From assembly GCA_022592435.1 (NCBI GenBank), contig JABYQS010000019.1, positions 1-64,000 of the forward strand: a stretch of 64,000 bases of DNA, read 5' to 3'. The notes beneath the pieces are model-generated. The model saw only the letters and a program-made list of their open reading frames with translations, searched no databases and was not told where the DNA came from. Shown one piece after another: positions 47,102-57,508 of this stretch. How positions within the stretch are numbered: position 1 is the stretch's first letter; every line of letters starts with the position of its first letter. The translations under genes were made by a program, and so were the position numbers. Source of the DNA: Cerioporus squamosus. Its lineage: Eukaryota; Basidiomycota; Agaricomycetes; Polyporales; Polyporaceae.

Positions 47102-50100
47102 ATGCTCACCCACAGGACCGCCGCCGCTCCAGCGGAGTCTGAGATCCCGCGCACGGACTCCCTCTCCTCCATGGAGAAGGACCCGAAGGCCAACCTCCAC
47201 GACGAGCAGGAGAAGGTCGACGTCGAGTCGCTCGTCATGACCGATGAAGACGTCGACTCCAAGGTCATCAAGAAGGACGAGGAAGTTGCAGTAGAGGTGA
47301 GTTTGACATTGCCTGCTTCTCTGATGCATCGAGATTCACGCATGCGATCCCTCTGCTCCCATAGGTCATCTCTACTGAGGATGACCCAGATCTCCCGATT
47401 TTGACGTTTAGGACGGTCTTCCTGGGCATCGGGCTCTCTGCGTTCACTTCGGTGTTGTCAACTATCTACACCTTCAAGCCGCAGAACGCTACAGTGTCGC
47501 AGCTCTTCTGCTTGATCATCGCCTATGTACTGGGCACAGCCATGCACTGTACGTCGTAGTCTTCTCTGGGTATGCTCTTGACTTAACCTCAGTCCACATT
47601 CGGCAGCGTTCCTGCCTAGCAAGGGCATGTTCAAGTACTTGAACCCGGGTCCATTCAACATCAAGGAACACACGGCTATCGTCATAATGGCTTCGACTGC
47701 GTCCAACGTTGCGGTCGCCATGGAGTGCATTGCGGCGCTTGGTGAGCCAAAATATCCTTGTCGTTGGTCATGTTCGCTGACGTCAATGCGCAGACCTCTT
47801 CTACAACATCAAGCTCAACCCTGCCCTGGCTATCTTTCAGATCTTTGCCAGTCAGATGATTGGCTACGGAGTCGCAGGTTTACGTGAGTGGCGGTAGTTC
47901 TCCTCGTTGAGCCGCTCTGACCAAAATCCCCAGTCCGCAGCCTCCTGGTCTACCCCACATAGTACGTTCAGCTTCAGCGTATCGTGGAACCTTCCACTGA
48001 TACCCTCTTTATAGCGCATTCTATCCAAGCTATATCTCGGTCGTCAATCTGCTGCAGAGTCTGCACTTTGGTGGGGTGCTCAACCACAAGCGGCGGTGAG
48101 TTTTAACGTAGTTCTGCGTCCTACGGCTGTGATTGACGACATTGGTGCAGCCGTTTCTTCTGGATCGTCTTTGCGGCGATTTTCTTCTGGGAATGGTGCG
48201 TTCCCTCCCGACAGTAGCCTGTATGAATATTTGGCTTACTCGGATGCGTTCTCAGGATTCCCCAATACCCGTTCCCTCTCCTCACCGCCATCTCGATCAT
48301 CTGTCTCGCAGACAACGGCCGACACAAGTTCGTACGAAACCTCTTTGGAGCCGGATCCAGCAACGAGGGCATCGGTCTCTTCAGCTTCAGCACGAGCTGG
48401 ACCCTCATCACTCAGGGTAGCCCCCTCGTCTGGCCGCTGCGCACTCAGATTAACTCGTACCTCGGCATGGTCCTCGGATACATCGTTCTCACCGCCTGCT
48501 ACTATGGTAACGTCTTCAATGGTCGCGATATTCTCTGGATGTCCACTGCGCTGTTCAACGACGAGGGCGGATCGTACGATCAGTCGGCGATCCTCACACC
48601 AGAGAACACCCTTAACTCCAGCGCTCTTGCGACGGTGGGCCTCCCACGGTACACGACGAGCTATGCCATCTCACAGATGTGCTACAACTTCTCTCTTGGC
48701 GCGGCCATCGTGCACGTTCTCCTCTGGCACTGGCCGGAGCTCAAGAGGGCGTTCGGCGGCGCACGCTTCCTCAAGTCTGACCAGGACATAGATGACCCCC
48801 ATTACCAGCGTAAGTGTTCGCTATCGCTTGCTCTTGCCCCTTGTAGCTCATAGTTGGCTCGCAGAGATGAAGAAGTACAAGGAGGTCCCACAGTGGTGGT
48901 ACCTTGTGCTCTTCGTCGTCTCTCTGGCTGTTGGTATTGCCTGCAGCGTACGTTGTGTCGCCCCTTTCTACCCTCAGCGCCCACTCAGAAATCTTTCCTT
49001 CTGCAGTACAACAAGGGTCAATGGCTCCTTCCCGCGTGGAGTATCATCCTGTTCACGTTCATCAGCGCTTGCATCGCCGTCTGCCTCGGTTTCAGTGCGT
49101 CCTCGTCCCTCTGTCCACCTCACGGCCGCTAAGCCGCTGCGTAGTTGCGGCGACGACTGGCTTTAACCTGCAGATCAAGCATGCTATGCACATCCTCTCT
49201 GCCTTTGTGCACCCTGGCCAGCCTGTGTAAGTGTGGCCTCATACTTGCCTCGTCACACTGTGCTGAACCCACATCAGGGCCGTCATGTATGTTAACCTCT
49301 ACGGCAACACCACGGCGTACCAGACTATGTACATGCTCCAGGATCTCAAGCTCGGCCAGTACACCAAGCTCCCCCCGCGGATGACCTTCGCTGCGCAGAT
49401 GGCTGGCTCGATAGTCGGTTCGATCTTCAACTACACGAGTAAGATACTTCCTTGAATCGCGGGCACGCAGGCACTGATCTGTCGGACAGTGATGAAGAGC
49501 ATCGTCTCCAACAACCGTGAGGTCCTCATCGATCCCGTTGGCACCCGTGTGGTACGTCACATTCGCGTGAACTAACCTTGAGATCGCGCACTCACTCTCC
49601 CGTTACAGTGGAGCGGTTGGATCATCCAGAGCTATAACTCGTCCTCGGTCGCGATGGGTGCTCTTGGCAAGGAGCTCTTCACCTATGGGAAACCGTACTA
49701 CCTTATCGGCTTCGCGTTCTTCATCGGCCTCTCCTTCCCTATCCCGTTCTGGATCGCATACAAGCTCGCGAAGAAGGACTCTTGGGTCGCTCGCTGGGCG
49801 GAGTTCGTCAACACGCCCATCATGTCCCTCTACATAGGCTACCTGCCGTACTCCGTCAACGGCCAGTGGTGGTCGTGCTTCGTCATCGGCATGGCCTCTC
49901 AGTGGTGGGCGCGTACCCGTCGTCCTAGGTGGTTCAAGAAGTACAACTACCTGCTCTCCGCCGCGCTTGATGGTGGAAGCCAGGTCATCCTCTTCATCCT
50001 GAGTTTCGCGGTATTCGGCGCGAGCGGGAACGCAGTGGACTTCCCTAGCTGGTGAGTGGCTCCTCCGTTGCCGCCGCATGGCCTCATGAGCAGCGCGCTG

Positions 50101-50169
50101 ACGGCCTTCGTGTATAGGTGGGGTAACCCGGCGAACTTGTCCGTGGACCGCTGTGCTCTCACCGATTGA
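47102..50169 (+). CDS. OPT family oligopeptide transporter
   Basis: Proton-coupled importer of small peptides (or related compounds) in the plasma membrane. The start at 47102 opens a charged N-terminus (SLSSMEKDPKANLHDEQEK...). Membrane exons follow: TFRTVFLGIGLSAFTSVLSTIY; LFCLIIAYVLGTAMH; GMFKYLNPGPFNIKEHTAIVIMAS (the NPGPFNxKEH motif that defines the family); FQIFASQMIGYGVAG; LVYPT; RFFWIVF; SSNEGIGLFSFSTSWTLITQ; EVPQWWYLVLFVVSLAVG; and IKHAMHILSAFVHPGQPV. After further short exons come YVNLYGNTTAYQ, LKLGQYTKLPPRMTF, MGALGKELFTYGKPYY and GGSQVILFILSFAVFG. It ends at 50169. About 800 residues and over ten introns. All family hallmarks are present; the substrate peptide size is unknown. Confidence 0.93.
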
Positions 50170-50354
50170 TAGGCTGCCGGCTTTGGGGATATTCTCATGA
50201 TGATGTCGCTCAGTTTTCACGATTACCTTAAGATTTGTGTACGATCTGTGTATCCTATAGAATACGGTAGTGTCATGGTTATCACCCCGATGCCTGTGCA
50301 GGGTTGATTGTTGTACACTTCTGTGCCGACCCTCGTAACACGTCGACAACAGCA

Positions 50355-51961
50355 TCAACGCGTGGAATTCCGTATTCTATCTTCAACGACCTGTGTTACC
50401 TTCGCGAAGACCTCCTCGACGTGCTGCAGATAGGCGTCCGTGTTTTGATCCACCATAGTCCCAGGTGGTACGTCCAGGGTGAATGATGGTGCATATAGTG
50501 GAAAGGCTCCATGATCGGGTATGTCTGCGTCCAGTGGCAGTGGTCTGTCAAGCTGAGAATGGACCATGGTCAGCCAGGTATTCAAACGGTCAAGGGGAGT
50601 GTGGAGTACCGCTATCGATGTCAGGTATGTCCACGCACGGGCTACGTTGGGGGAGTTGTATCCGCCTAGGAAGAGAGGCGATAGAGTCAGCTATGATCCG
50701 CTGCGACGCTGCCAGTGGGAAAAGGCCGCTTACCTCCGCCGAAAAGGAGCGTCTTGCGCTGCCATTTATTGCAAACTCGATCAATGCACCATCCGAGGCT
50801 GCCTTCGTCACCCCCAAGGGACCAGTTCCAAGTTGCGTAGGGATCACCGGCGAGCCCATCGACTCCGCATTGCACCACCACGTAGTCGGGCTGAAAGGCG
50901 TCTTTGACCCGCTCAACTAGCGGCCAGATTCGGCTGAAGGTCTTGCTTGACGCTCCGCGCTCGAGTGGGAGGCATAGTGTGAATGAGTCGAAGGCAGGAC
51001 TCGAGGGGTCGGTGAGTGACGCCATTTCGGATGCAGGGAAGAACCCAGGTGCAGCATGATGGATGGAGAAGGTCAATACTTGCGGTGAAGAGGAGCTGGT
51101 AGAGGAGGAGTAGAATGCTTGGGACACGCCATCAGAGAAGTGCAAGTCGAGGTCGAGGTACATCACTCGGGGTTTTGAGAGCGAACGCCCCAGCCCAGCG
51201 AGGGACAGAGGTCGCTTTAGTACCAATATTGCGAGTACGCAGTCGGCAACGTAGCAGAACCCTGATGCTTGTGCCTTCTGTGCGTGGTGTCTGTGGTAGG
51301 CACGTCAGTACTGAAGGTTGGCGAAATGAGTCGCGCACACCTCCCACCGTCCCAACAGATGGATATGCTCGTATGCGTGTCTTCGCGCAGCGCCTTGGCC
51401 GCTAAAGTCCACATGTCAGCAAGAGCGCCAAAAACCACTGTACCACATACCTGTCAAGGAAGCTCCAGCTACAAGACGAACATAATCCGGCAGGTGAGGG
51501 AAGGAAGGACAGTCCTAAGGTTCAATCATGAAGTCAGACTCGAGGATAGTAATACTTAGGAGATACTTAGCCGTCACATACTTCCTCCAGTCCATATTCC
51601 CCGCCCCCTGACATATTCGGTGTTGCGATGACTTCCCCATGAAGAAGGTGCTCTAGGTAGTCGCGATCGTGGTAGGCTGACAGCTGCTTGAAATCAGCAG
51701 AAGTCGGACGAAGGGGATGCAGGGTAGCTCGACCACCGCGGGAGTCTGCGTCAAACAAACCAAACTCCTTCACGAGACTATGCACCAGCAAAGAACGGTT
51801 CCTGTTCGACGGAAGCAGAGACGATACCTACGCGACACTGTGTCAGTCCACTGGCAGACTGGCAGCGATGTCGCCGACGTCCTGGCAAGTTGTTGACGTA
51901 CCTTGACGAGCTCATTCGAAACCACATAAACCACTTTTCTGTGGTTACCGTCCTCTGACAT
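50355..51961 (-). CDS. Class I-type histone deacetylase (Hos1/HDAC8-like)
   Basis: Zinc-dependent removal of acetyl groups from histone lysines or other proteins. The start at 51961 begins MSEDGNHRKVVYVVSNELVK. Further exons: RNRSLLVHSLVKEFGL, SAYHDRDYLEHLLHGE; then ICWDGGR|HHAQKAQASGFCYVADCVLAI, which holds the tandem catalytic His residues, with an intron splitting the Arg codon before them. Next YLDLDLHFSDGV supplies zinc ligands and VQCGVDGLAGDP is the later Asp-loop. GGGGYNSPNVARAWTYLT contains the Tyr-bearing motif; it spans an intron. The C-terminal tail ends in DRIRNSTR at 50355. About 430 residues, like HDAC8 and fungal Hos1. In most class I enzymes the stretch after DLDLHFSD has A or G; G here is normal. 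Probably active. Confidence 0.92.
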
Positions 51962-52348
51962 GTTTTTTTGCTCCCGTCAATCGGCCCCGGAGTAACTTTC
52001 TGGAACAGTGGTGGCTGGTTGTGTCAACAAGTTCAAGATGGCGTAACCGCGCTAATGCGGTGTCGGCGCTTACTGATCATGATCCGCCACGGTGACCGCG
52101 GCATAGTATCTCTCCGACTTGTCTGCGACCTCGTCATCCCATACTGGCCGCCCTTTTCCTGGCTGAATCATCTCTGTGTGGCTCAAGTTCGGTGCTAGGC
52201 TTGCTCTGGATTCGAGTCATCCCTCGGTCCACGGACCACTGAGTGACGTGCGATCACCCGGCGCTCGACATTCCAAACTGACTCACCTGTTTGTTCCCAG
52301 AGTATAAGTACCGCCGTTAACCCCCAGAGACAAGAAGAATCTTTCGCT
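51962..52348. other. Divergent intergenic region
   Basis: Lies between the histone deacetylase and the F-box/LRR gene starts. A plus-strand gagtataagt TATA-like box lies near 52300, about 45 bp before the first Met of the F-box gene. No gene recognised. Confidence 0.5.
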
Positions 52349-53718
52349 GTGCACAAGAACCCATACAAGAAGTTCAGGAGGTCAGAGATTGACCGATCAC
52401 TCGCAGGACAGACAGGCGCTGACTCCGACGGACAGGGTCGTACTGGCAGTATCTCTGGGTTGCTCAACATGCCGGCCTTAGAGTCTCAGATGCCCCTTCC
52501 CACGGAGCTCATTGAAACTATCATTGACTTCGTCGATGATGAGCCAACTCTCCAAGCGACATCGCTTGTTTGCAAAGCATGGGTCGCCCGGAGTCGTTTC
52601 AACCTTTTTCGCATCGTGGAGCTTTGGCTACCTACGCATCTGGATCGCTTCATCAGCCTCCTCGCATCCTCGCCACACATCGCACCCCATATCAAGGAGA
52701 TATACGTTTCCGAGAACTCGCTCCTCGCAGTTCTTCGTCCAGCCATGGCTATAGTGGCACGCCTTCCTCATTCGCTGATGCAACATCCACAAGTAAAGCC
52801 GCATAGACTCGCTGTGCGCAACCAGTTATGGCTCCCAACACGCTATCATCCCGAATACCTCGCCGGCCTCTCGCAACTATCCTCAATAACCTCCCTCGAA
52901 CTCTTCGATGTTACGTTTACCACGGTTGCAGACATCTCTATCGTTCTCCGTGCGCTGCGGTATCTGAGGTCGCTTTCCGCGACCCATCTAGATTCTCAAC
53001 GACAGTTGCCTCCGGAAGAGCTGGATGCAATAGGGACCGAGCTCCCCCTTCTCACTTCCCTGCGCGTCGTTTCCCAATATCCCACATCCGCCATCGACTG
53101 GCTCCTCCAGTACAACGCCTTCCCAGCACTTCAAGACGCCGAAATTTCGTACGAAATATCCGGAATAGATCCAAGTCAGGGACTCGGCAGCTTTTTGCAC
53201 GCGACAGGCTCGACCTTGGACAGTCTTTCGCTCACGATCTCGAAGCGAGCCTCCGGGTCCTCTCTCCCGATCCAAGCTATCGGTAAACCATGCGTCTTCT
53301 CGGCACGCCACGCGCTCACATACTGCTGCCGTTGACAGAAAAGCTATTCGATATGTCGCACTGTACAGCCCTCCGTACGTTGCGCGTGGACTGTCGACAC
53401 GAGCGCGAAATGACTCCGGATTGGGCTTGGCTCGCCTGGCTACTTTCACACTTTCCTCAACACAGCGCACTACGCACTCTCACCTTCGCATTCCAACACA
53501 GTTCGCATGCGCTCGCTACTCTACATCAGTTCACGGCGGACCTTGATCGCGTACTAGCGGACACTCCGTCCTTCGCTCTTCTCAATCTAGTCGTGTTTCA
53601 ATTCGACTACCGTAATCCTAAGGAGGTCGACCAGGATGAAGAGGCACTCCTGACCAAGTTCCCATCGCTATCCGAGCGAGGCATTCTCCATGGTGCGCAC
53701 ATTGTTTCTCGGTACTAG
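52349..53718 (+). CDS. F-box protein with leucine-rich-repeat-like C-terminus
   Basis: The N-terminal part contains MPLPTELIETIIDFVDDEPTL followed by TSLVCKAWVARSRFNLFR, a clear F-box. The rest has leucine-rich-repeat-like blocks (LSQLSSITSLELFDVTF, LRALRYLRSLSATHL, ELPLLTSLRVVSQ, STLDSLSLTISK), as in many agaricomycete F-box proteins. A 57 bp intron (about 53282-53338, GTAAAC donor, GACAG acceptor) removes an early stop and joins QAI-E to KLFDMSHCTALRTLRVD. The last exon ends at HIVSRY, 53718. The start at 52349 is only about 45 bp past a TATA-like box, so the Met at 52469 (MPALESQMPLP), which begins right before the F-box, may be used instead. The substrate is unknown. Confidence 0.8.
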
Positions 53719-54400
53719 GTAAGCCTAGCTGACTTCTTCCGTTTCACGTACAGTTGAATGAGCCCGAAGGCTCTCGGCCTGGATAGCATTTGACCGTCAC
53801 GACCGGCTGCTAATGCCGCTTGCGCCACGGTAGTCCGGCATTATGGCACTATCTTGTCCTCCGTTCCCTGTATACAACATGTCCGTGGCCCGCGAGCGCC
53901 ACCTGCTTCCATATTCCTGTCAATGGCCCGGGCTCCGAAGAGCACGTCGCTGACGCATTTGAGTCCGGGCGGTCGCATATTCGCCGGATCTAACCTCGGC
54001 GAGCACTTGTACACGCTTGCGTCTCAGGGCGATGCGCGGAGATTCCTGGCCTCATCGGGTGTTATCCCTGAAATCACCTCATCCCTGCCACGCGGGGGTG
54101 CCTTGGAATACCGACTAGGAGCACCACAGCTCAACTTCTCCTTCCTGAACGTTTTGTGACGGCATTACGACGATATATCTCCGCGGAGGCCTCGCTGCTC
54201 TGTTGTAGCTCGCGCCACCGAGGAACAACCCAACGAAAAGCCGTCAATTGGAGAGCAGTCATCTGTCAGAGCGTTGATTATGCGCGATGTTGGCCATGGT
54301 GAGTAACAGGTGGTGTCATAGTCATGTGCGCTCGCGATAACAGGGCGTGTTACAACAACAGTGGCCAGCGATACTGTTACATACAACAACGTGGGCGGGG
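53719..54400. other. Intergenic region
   Basis: No gene called. A plus-strand open stretch at 53854-54159 reads RGGALEYRLGAPQLNF but has no recognised family or splice partners. The right part may be the 3' end of the small secreted peptide gene. Confidence 0.4.
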
Positions 54401-54619
54401 AGGGTCGAGGCAGTGCGTCAGGCGCGAACTCAGCCACAACAGCACGGTTCCTGGCGGTTCTCAACGCGGGCGCTGTAGGAGGGGGCAATCAACGGAATGG
54501 CAATGACCCCGAGATCTCGCAGGTGCTCACCGCTTGCATGGCACGTCTGCCGGAATAGGAGACGCCATGGCTCCGACCAGAAGCGTGGCGACGAGCAAGA
54601 TGGCGGCCTTGAATTGCAT
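54400..54619 (-). CDS. Candidate small secreted cysteine-containing peptide
   Basis: A start at 54619 opens MQFKAAILLVATLLVGAMAS, a textbook signal peptide, then PIPADVPCKR. A donor (GTGAGC) follows directly; a minus-strand acceptor CTACAG near 54477 would add ARVENRQEP and a CCC triplet then Gly and stop, for a precursor of about 43 residues. Reading through without splicing stops after KR, leaving a mature peptide of about 11. A TATA box lies about 160 bp upstream and a GTGAGT/GACAG pair suggests an intron in the leader. No homologue is recognised; the function could be signalling, defence or neither. The signal peptide is clear, the second exon is an inference. Confidence 0.45.
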
Positions 54620-54779
54620 GGTGAACGTGGTCAGAAGTACCTGCACGGGGACGATTCGGCGACAGTCGGTGGTCAGGGGACTGTCAGGACGCCAACCCAA
54701 GAGCCGAGGGAGACTCACCTCGGAGAGTGTGAGGTAGGAGAGCAAGCTGCTGGGGAAGGTTATGCCGTCAGTGCGCTCC

Positions 54780-54785
54780 TTTATA
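54780..54785 (-). promoter_or_regulatory. TATA box upstream of the small secreted peptide
   Basis: On the minus strand the sequence reads gatataaagg, about 160 bp before the start at 54619. If the leader contains the suggested small intron, the spacing is normal for a strong fungal promoter. Confidence 0.55.
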
Positions 54786-55287
54786 TCTCTACGAGAAGCG
54801 GAACTAACGCCGGAATCCCGATCATAGCTGGATCATGGGCACGACTTAAGGACCCACAATCCTGCATATACGGTTAGGTCACAACGACGACGCCGGGTTC
54901 GTGGCAAGCCTCTGAACTTGTCCTTCCCTCCTATGGCTAGCATTGCAGTCCGCGTATCTCTGTGCCAGTGCCGTCCACTGCGCTTCTGATGTAAGAACGG
55001 ATGATCACTTACGCACTCGTTACTTACTCGGAACGAAGAGGCTGCTCGTACTCAGACCGTCACACAGCCTCTCGTTGGACAGTGTATTGCGGGATTGATT
55101 GCTTTCGTTATGACAAGGAGCGGTTGCGGCCATTCGGTGGCATAGTCGCATCTTGTACCGGTGAGTTATATCGGCCTCTTCTCCCCTTTCGGCGCTCAGC
55201 GGAAACAAATGCAGCGAGGGATCGTATAGGATCGCATCAGCTGGTCTCTCGTGTACCCTTCAGAAGCCCCGGGACACTCGTTCAGGC
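54786..55287. other. Intergenic region
   Basis: Nothing recognised. Small open stretches on both strands lack coding features. Confidence 0.4.
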
Positions 55288-55881
55288 CTAGGATCTCTTG
55301 AAAGATGTGAATGATTCCCGGAGAGGCGCATCGAACTGCATTTGGCTCATCACCACACCGCCAGTGCCTGAGCGGCCGCGCCTGAGTCCTGACACACCAG
55401 GTGGCATGTTCATGTGTACTAGTACTCTGACGGATCTCTCTCTGAAGGCTTGCAAGAGGGCCGTGGTGAACTCAGACGCTCCAGGAGGTAAGCCGCTCAT
55501 ACCTACTGCGATCAACCGGTTCTTACTTCCGTGTGTATTGCTAGGAAAGTCGGACCTGAGAGGCTCGCGTGGAAGACGCGGAGCGCTCAACGCTGAAACC
55601 CTCCGGACGCCATGTCCTCGTGTGTTGACACATTCTGTCAGTGTCAACTTCGCCTCAAGCAGCGGGATCGGAGTTGCATTGCGCAGGGCTTGGCGTTCGA
55701 CATCCTTCCGGATAGCTGGAGCTATACAGATATGAACACAGGGCTCGGACTTTGGGGGAGGCCCTATCTGCATCCGCGACACGCTGGTACGTGCGAGGCC
55801 GGACGCTAGCTTAACATGATACACGGAGAAGTCGGGGGTGGGAAGAATTGCTGCCGTCAAGGCTACTGAATCTCGTCGCAA
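55288..55881. other. Region with long open frames on both strands; status unclear
   Basis: A minus-strand frame of 197 codons (55288-55881) overlaps a plus-strand frame of 145 codons (55298-55735) over most of its length. The plus frame reads SDAPGGKPLIPTAINRFLLP; the minus one SGLPPGASEFTTALLQAFRE. Neither shows a domain I recognise. Both lack introns, which differs from the surrounding genes. Only one, or neither, is likely to be coding. A remnant of a repeat or an unannotated transcript is possible. Confidence 0.35.
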
Positions 55882-56353
55882 ACCATATCGATGCCGCCTG
55901 CTAGTAAGCAGGGGCTAGTACGAGTGCCCTGTCGCTTCAGCATGCACCCGGATTGCTGTCGATGCACTCTCGACGTTGCTCACCTGGTTATCATTGCAGA
56001 TATATAGGATCTCCGGCGGTTGTATAAGAACGCTCAGGACAAGAACTTCGATGTCGAGATATTCACGTAGTTCATGGGTCTGAGAACAGCTGTCTCGTGG
56101 TCAAGAGTTACGCTGATATCCGCGCCAGTATTATACAAAGCTTGCCGTCGAATTGGATTGGGAAACTTCATGCAATGAGGTTGTCTCCAAGTACTCGCCA
56201 TACATGCCAAGATACGCACAGGATACGCAGGGATTACGCCTGTTTCGTGGCAGCCACGCGGCGGCCTGACGCCCACAAAGGCCGACAGCGGGGACTCCGG
56301 GGAGACGGAGGGAGACGGTGGCCGTGTTTCCGAACTGACGAACTTGAGACGCG
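55882..56353. other. Intergenic region left of the foldback element
   Basis: Nothing recognised. It ends at the left copy of the target duplication. Confidence 0.4.
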
Positions 56354-56359
56354 GTCAGG

Positions 56360-56640
56360 TATGGCGGCTCTTTTGGCCATTAATTATTTCCCGCACCCTA
56401 CATCAAAACACCGCCACCCCACTTATCTGGCGCGCACCCCCCACACACTTTTGTCCCCCCCTCCCTTTCTCGACCATTGTAAAAGTGGCCTCTCGGGGCG
56501 TTATATCATCTGAATAAAATACCTTATGCTGACCGTAGTTTGGACCAATAGTTGGGCTTATATTAAGACACTCCATAAGTCACCGGGTGTGTCTTCTTCA
56601 CAAGTGCTCGGTTTATGAAGGACCGCATTAGATCAAGTAA
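56360..56640 (+). repeat. Left arm of the foldback element
   Basis: Matches, as an inverted copy, 56850-57130. Shared landmarks from the outside in: ttttggccattaattattt, ccctacatcaaaacaccgcc, acacacttttgtccccccc, tcgaccattgt, aataaaataccttatg, gtgtcttcttcacaagt. Outer part about 90 percent identical, inner part lower. Confidence 0.85.
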
Positions 56641-56849
56641 GAAACACTTCCTTACAACCGGTAAGTAACAGGAACTATAGTCAGTGACTAGTTCTGTAAG
56701 AATCCATAAGTAATGCTTGCACTGCTTTTGAGGCCAACGCGTCTGCGTTTGAGCGCCAATAGCATCAATAGCTCTAGATAGCTCTGCGATCAATGAGCGA
56801 TAAGCAGGCGCGATTACAGCCGATAGCACATGCTTCTTATAAGGGTAAG

Positions 56850-57130
56850 TAGCAGATCTAATGCAGTCGTTCATTGACCCAGGACTTGTGAAGAAGACAC
56901 CCTAGGTGACACACGGAGGGACTCAATATTATCCCAACTATCCATCCTAGCTACGGTCATCATAAGGTATTTTATTTAAAAGATATCACACCCCAGGAGG
57001 CCATCCTGACAATGGTCGAGAGAGGGAGGGGGGGGACAAAAGTGTGTGGGGGGTGCGCGCAGATAGGTGGGGTGGCGGTGTTTTGATGTAGGGTGGGGGA
57101 AAATAATTAATGGCCAAAAGAACCACCATA
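56850..57130 (-). repeat. Right arm of the foldback element
   Basis: Inverted copy of the left arm. Read on the minus strand it carries the same ordered words, ending inward at ctgcattagatc. It differs from the left arm mainly by substitutions and a few 1-2 bp length changes in the C runs, which suggests the element is not newly inserted. Confidence 0.85.
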
Positions 57131-57136
57131 GTCAGG

Positions 57137-57508
57137 AGATCTCGCGTCTCTCCCGCACAGCAGCCGAGGCCACGCGTCGGGCGATAGACTTCACGATGGG
57201 GACTCTCGTCATACCCACGTCCTCGATCTCACGCGCCTGAGACTCTCTCATCCGCACCTCCTTCTCTCCTGGTGCTTTTGGCTGCAACAACCCACACTAT
57301 CGTGCACGGGCCGCTCCATGGTGCGTCTACCCCCTCTCTGTTCCCTCTTGTTCACGCAGAGTATTCATCGGCAGCAATAGCGGCATTGTATGCTTGCGTG
57401 CTTGCGTGCTGGGTCGCGGGTACTGGCCCAGGCCGTGGAGATATAGACGGCGGTTGGCGGTCAGTTGGGTCCCGACTAGCCCCAGAGGAACCACTTCCGG
57501 TCGTATCC
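57137..57508. other. Intergenic region and promoter of the DUF6533 gene
   Basis: Contains short gcttgcgtgcttgcgtgct repeats near 57391-57412. No gene recognised apart from an uncertain leader of the next one. Confidence 0.45.

Larger units (their letters stand above)
56354..57136. mobile_element. Foldback/MITE-like element with long terminal inverted repeats and 6 bp target duplication
   Basis: The element (56360-57130, 771 bp) begins TATGGCGGCTCTTTTGG and ends in the near-perfect reverse complement (reading inward TATGGTGGTTCTTTTGG). It is flanked by identical GTCAGG hexamers at 56354-56359 and 57131-57136, best read as the target duplication. The arms match for roughly 250-270 bp each, with mismatches growing inward, and the interior near 56700-56800 is only about 150-200 bp. 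The arms include poly-C tracts and a conserved ccattaattattt word. It has no transposase and must be non-autonomous. The 6 bp duplication fits neither hAT (8 bp), Mariner (TA) nor Harbinger (3 bp) well, so superfamily is open. Confidence 0.85.

Noticed and set aside
53854..54159. 101-codon plus-strand open frame after the F-box gene
   Set aside because: No signal peptide, domain or splice partner, and no TATA; not supported as a gene.
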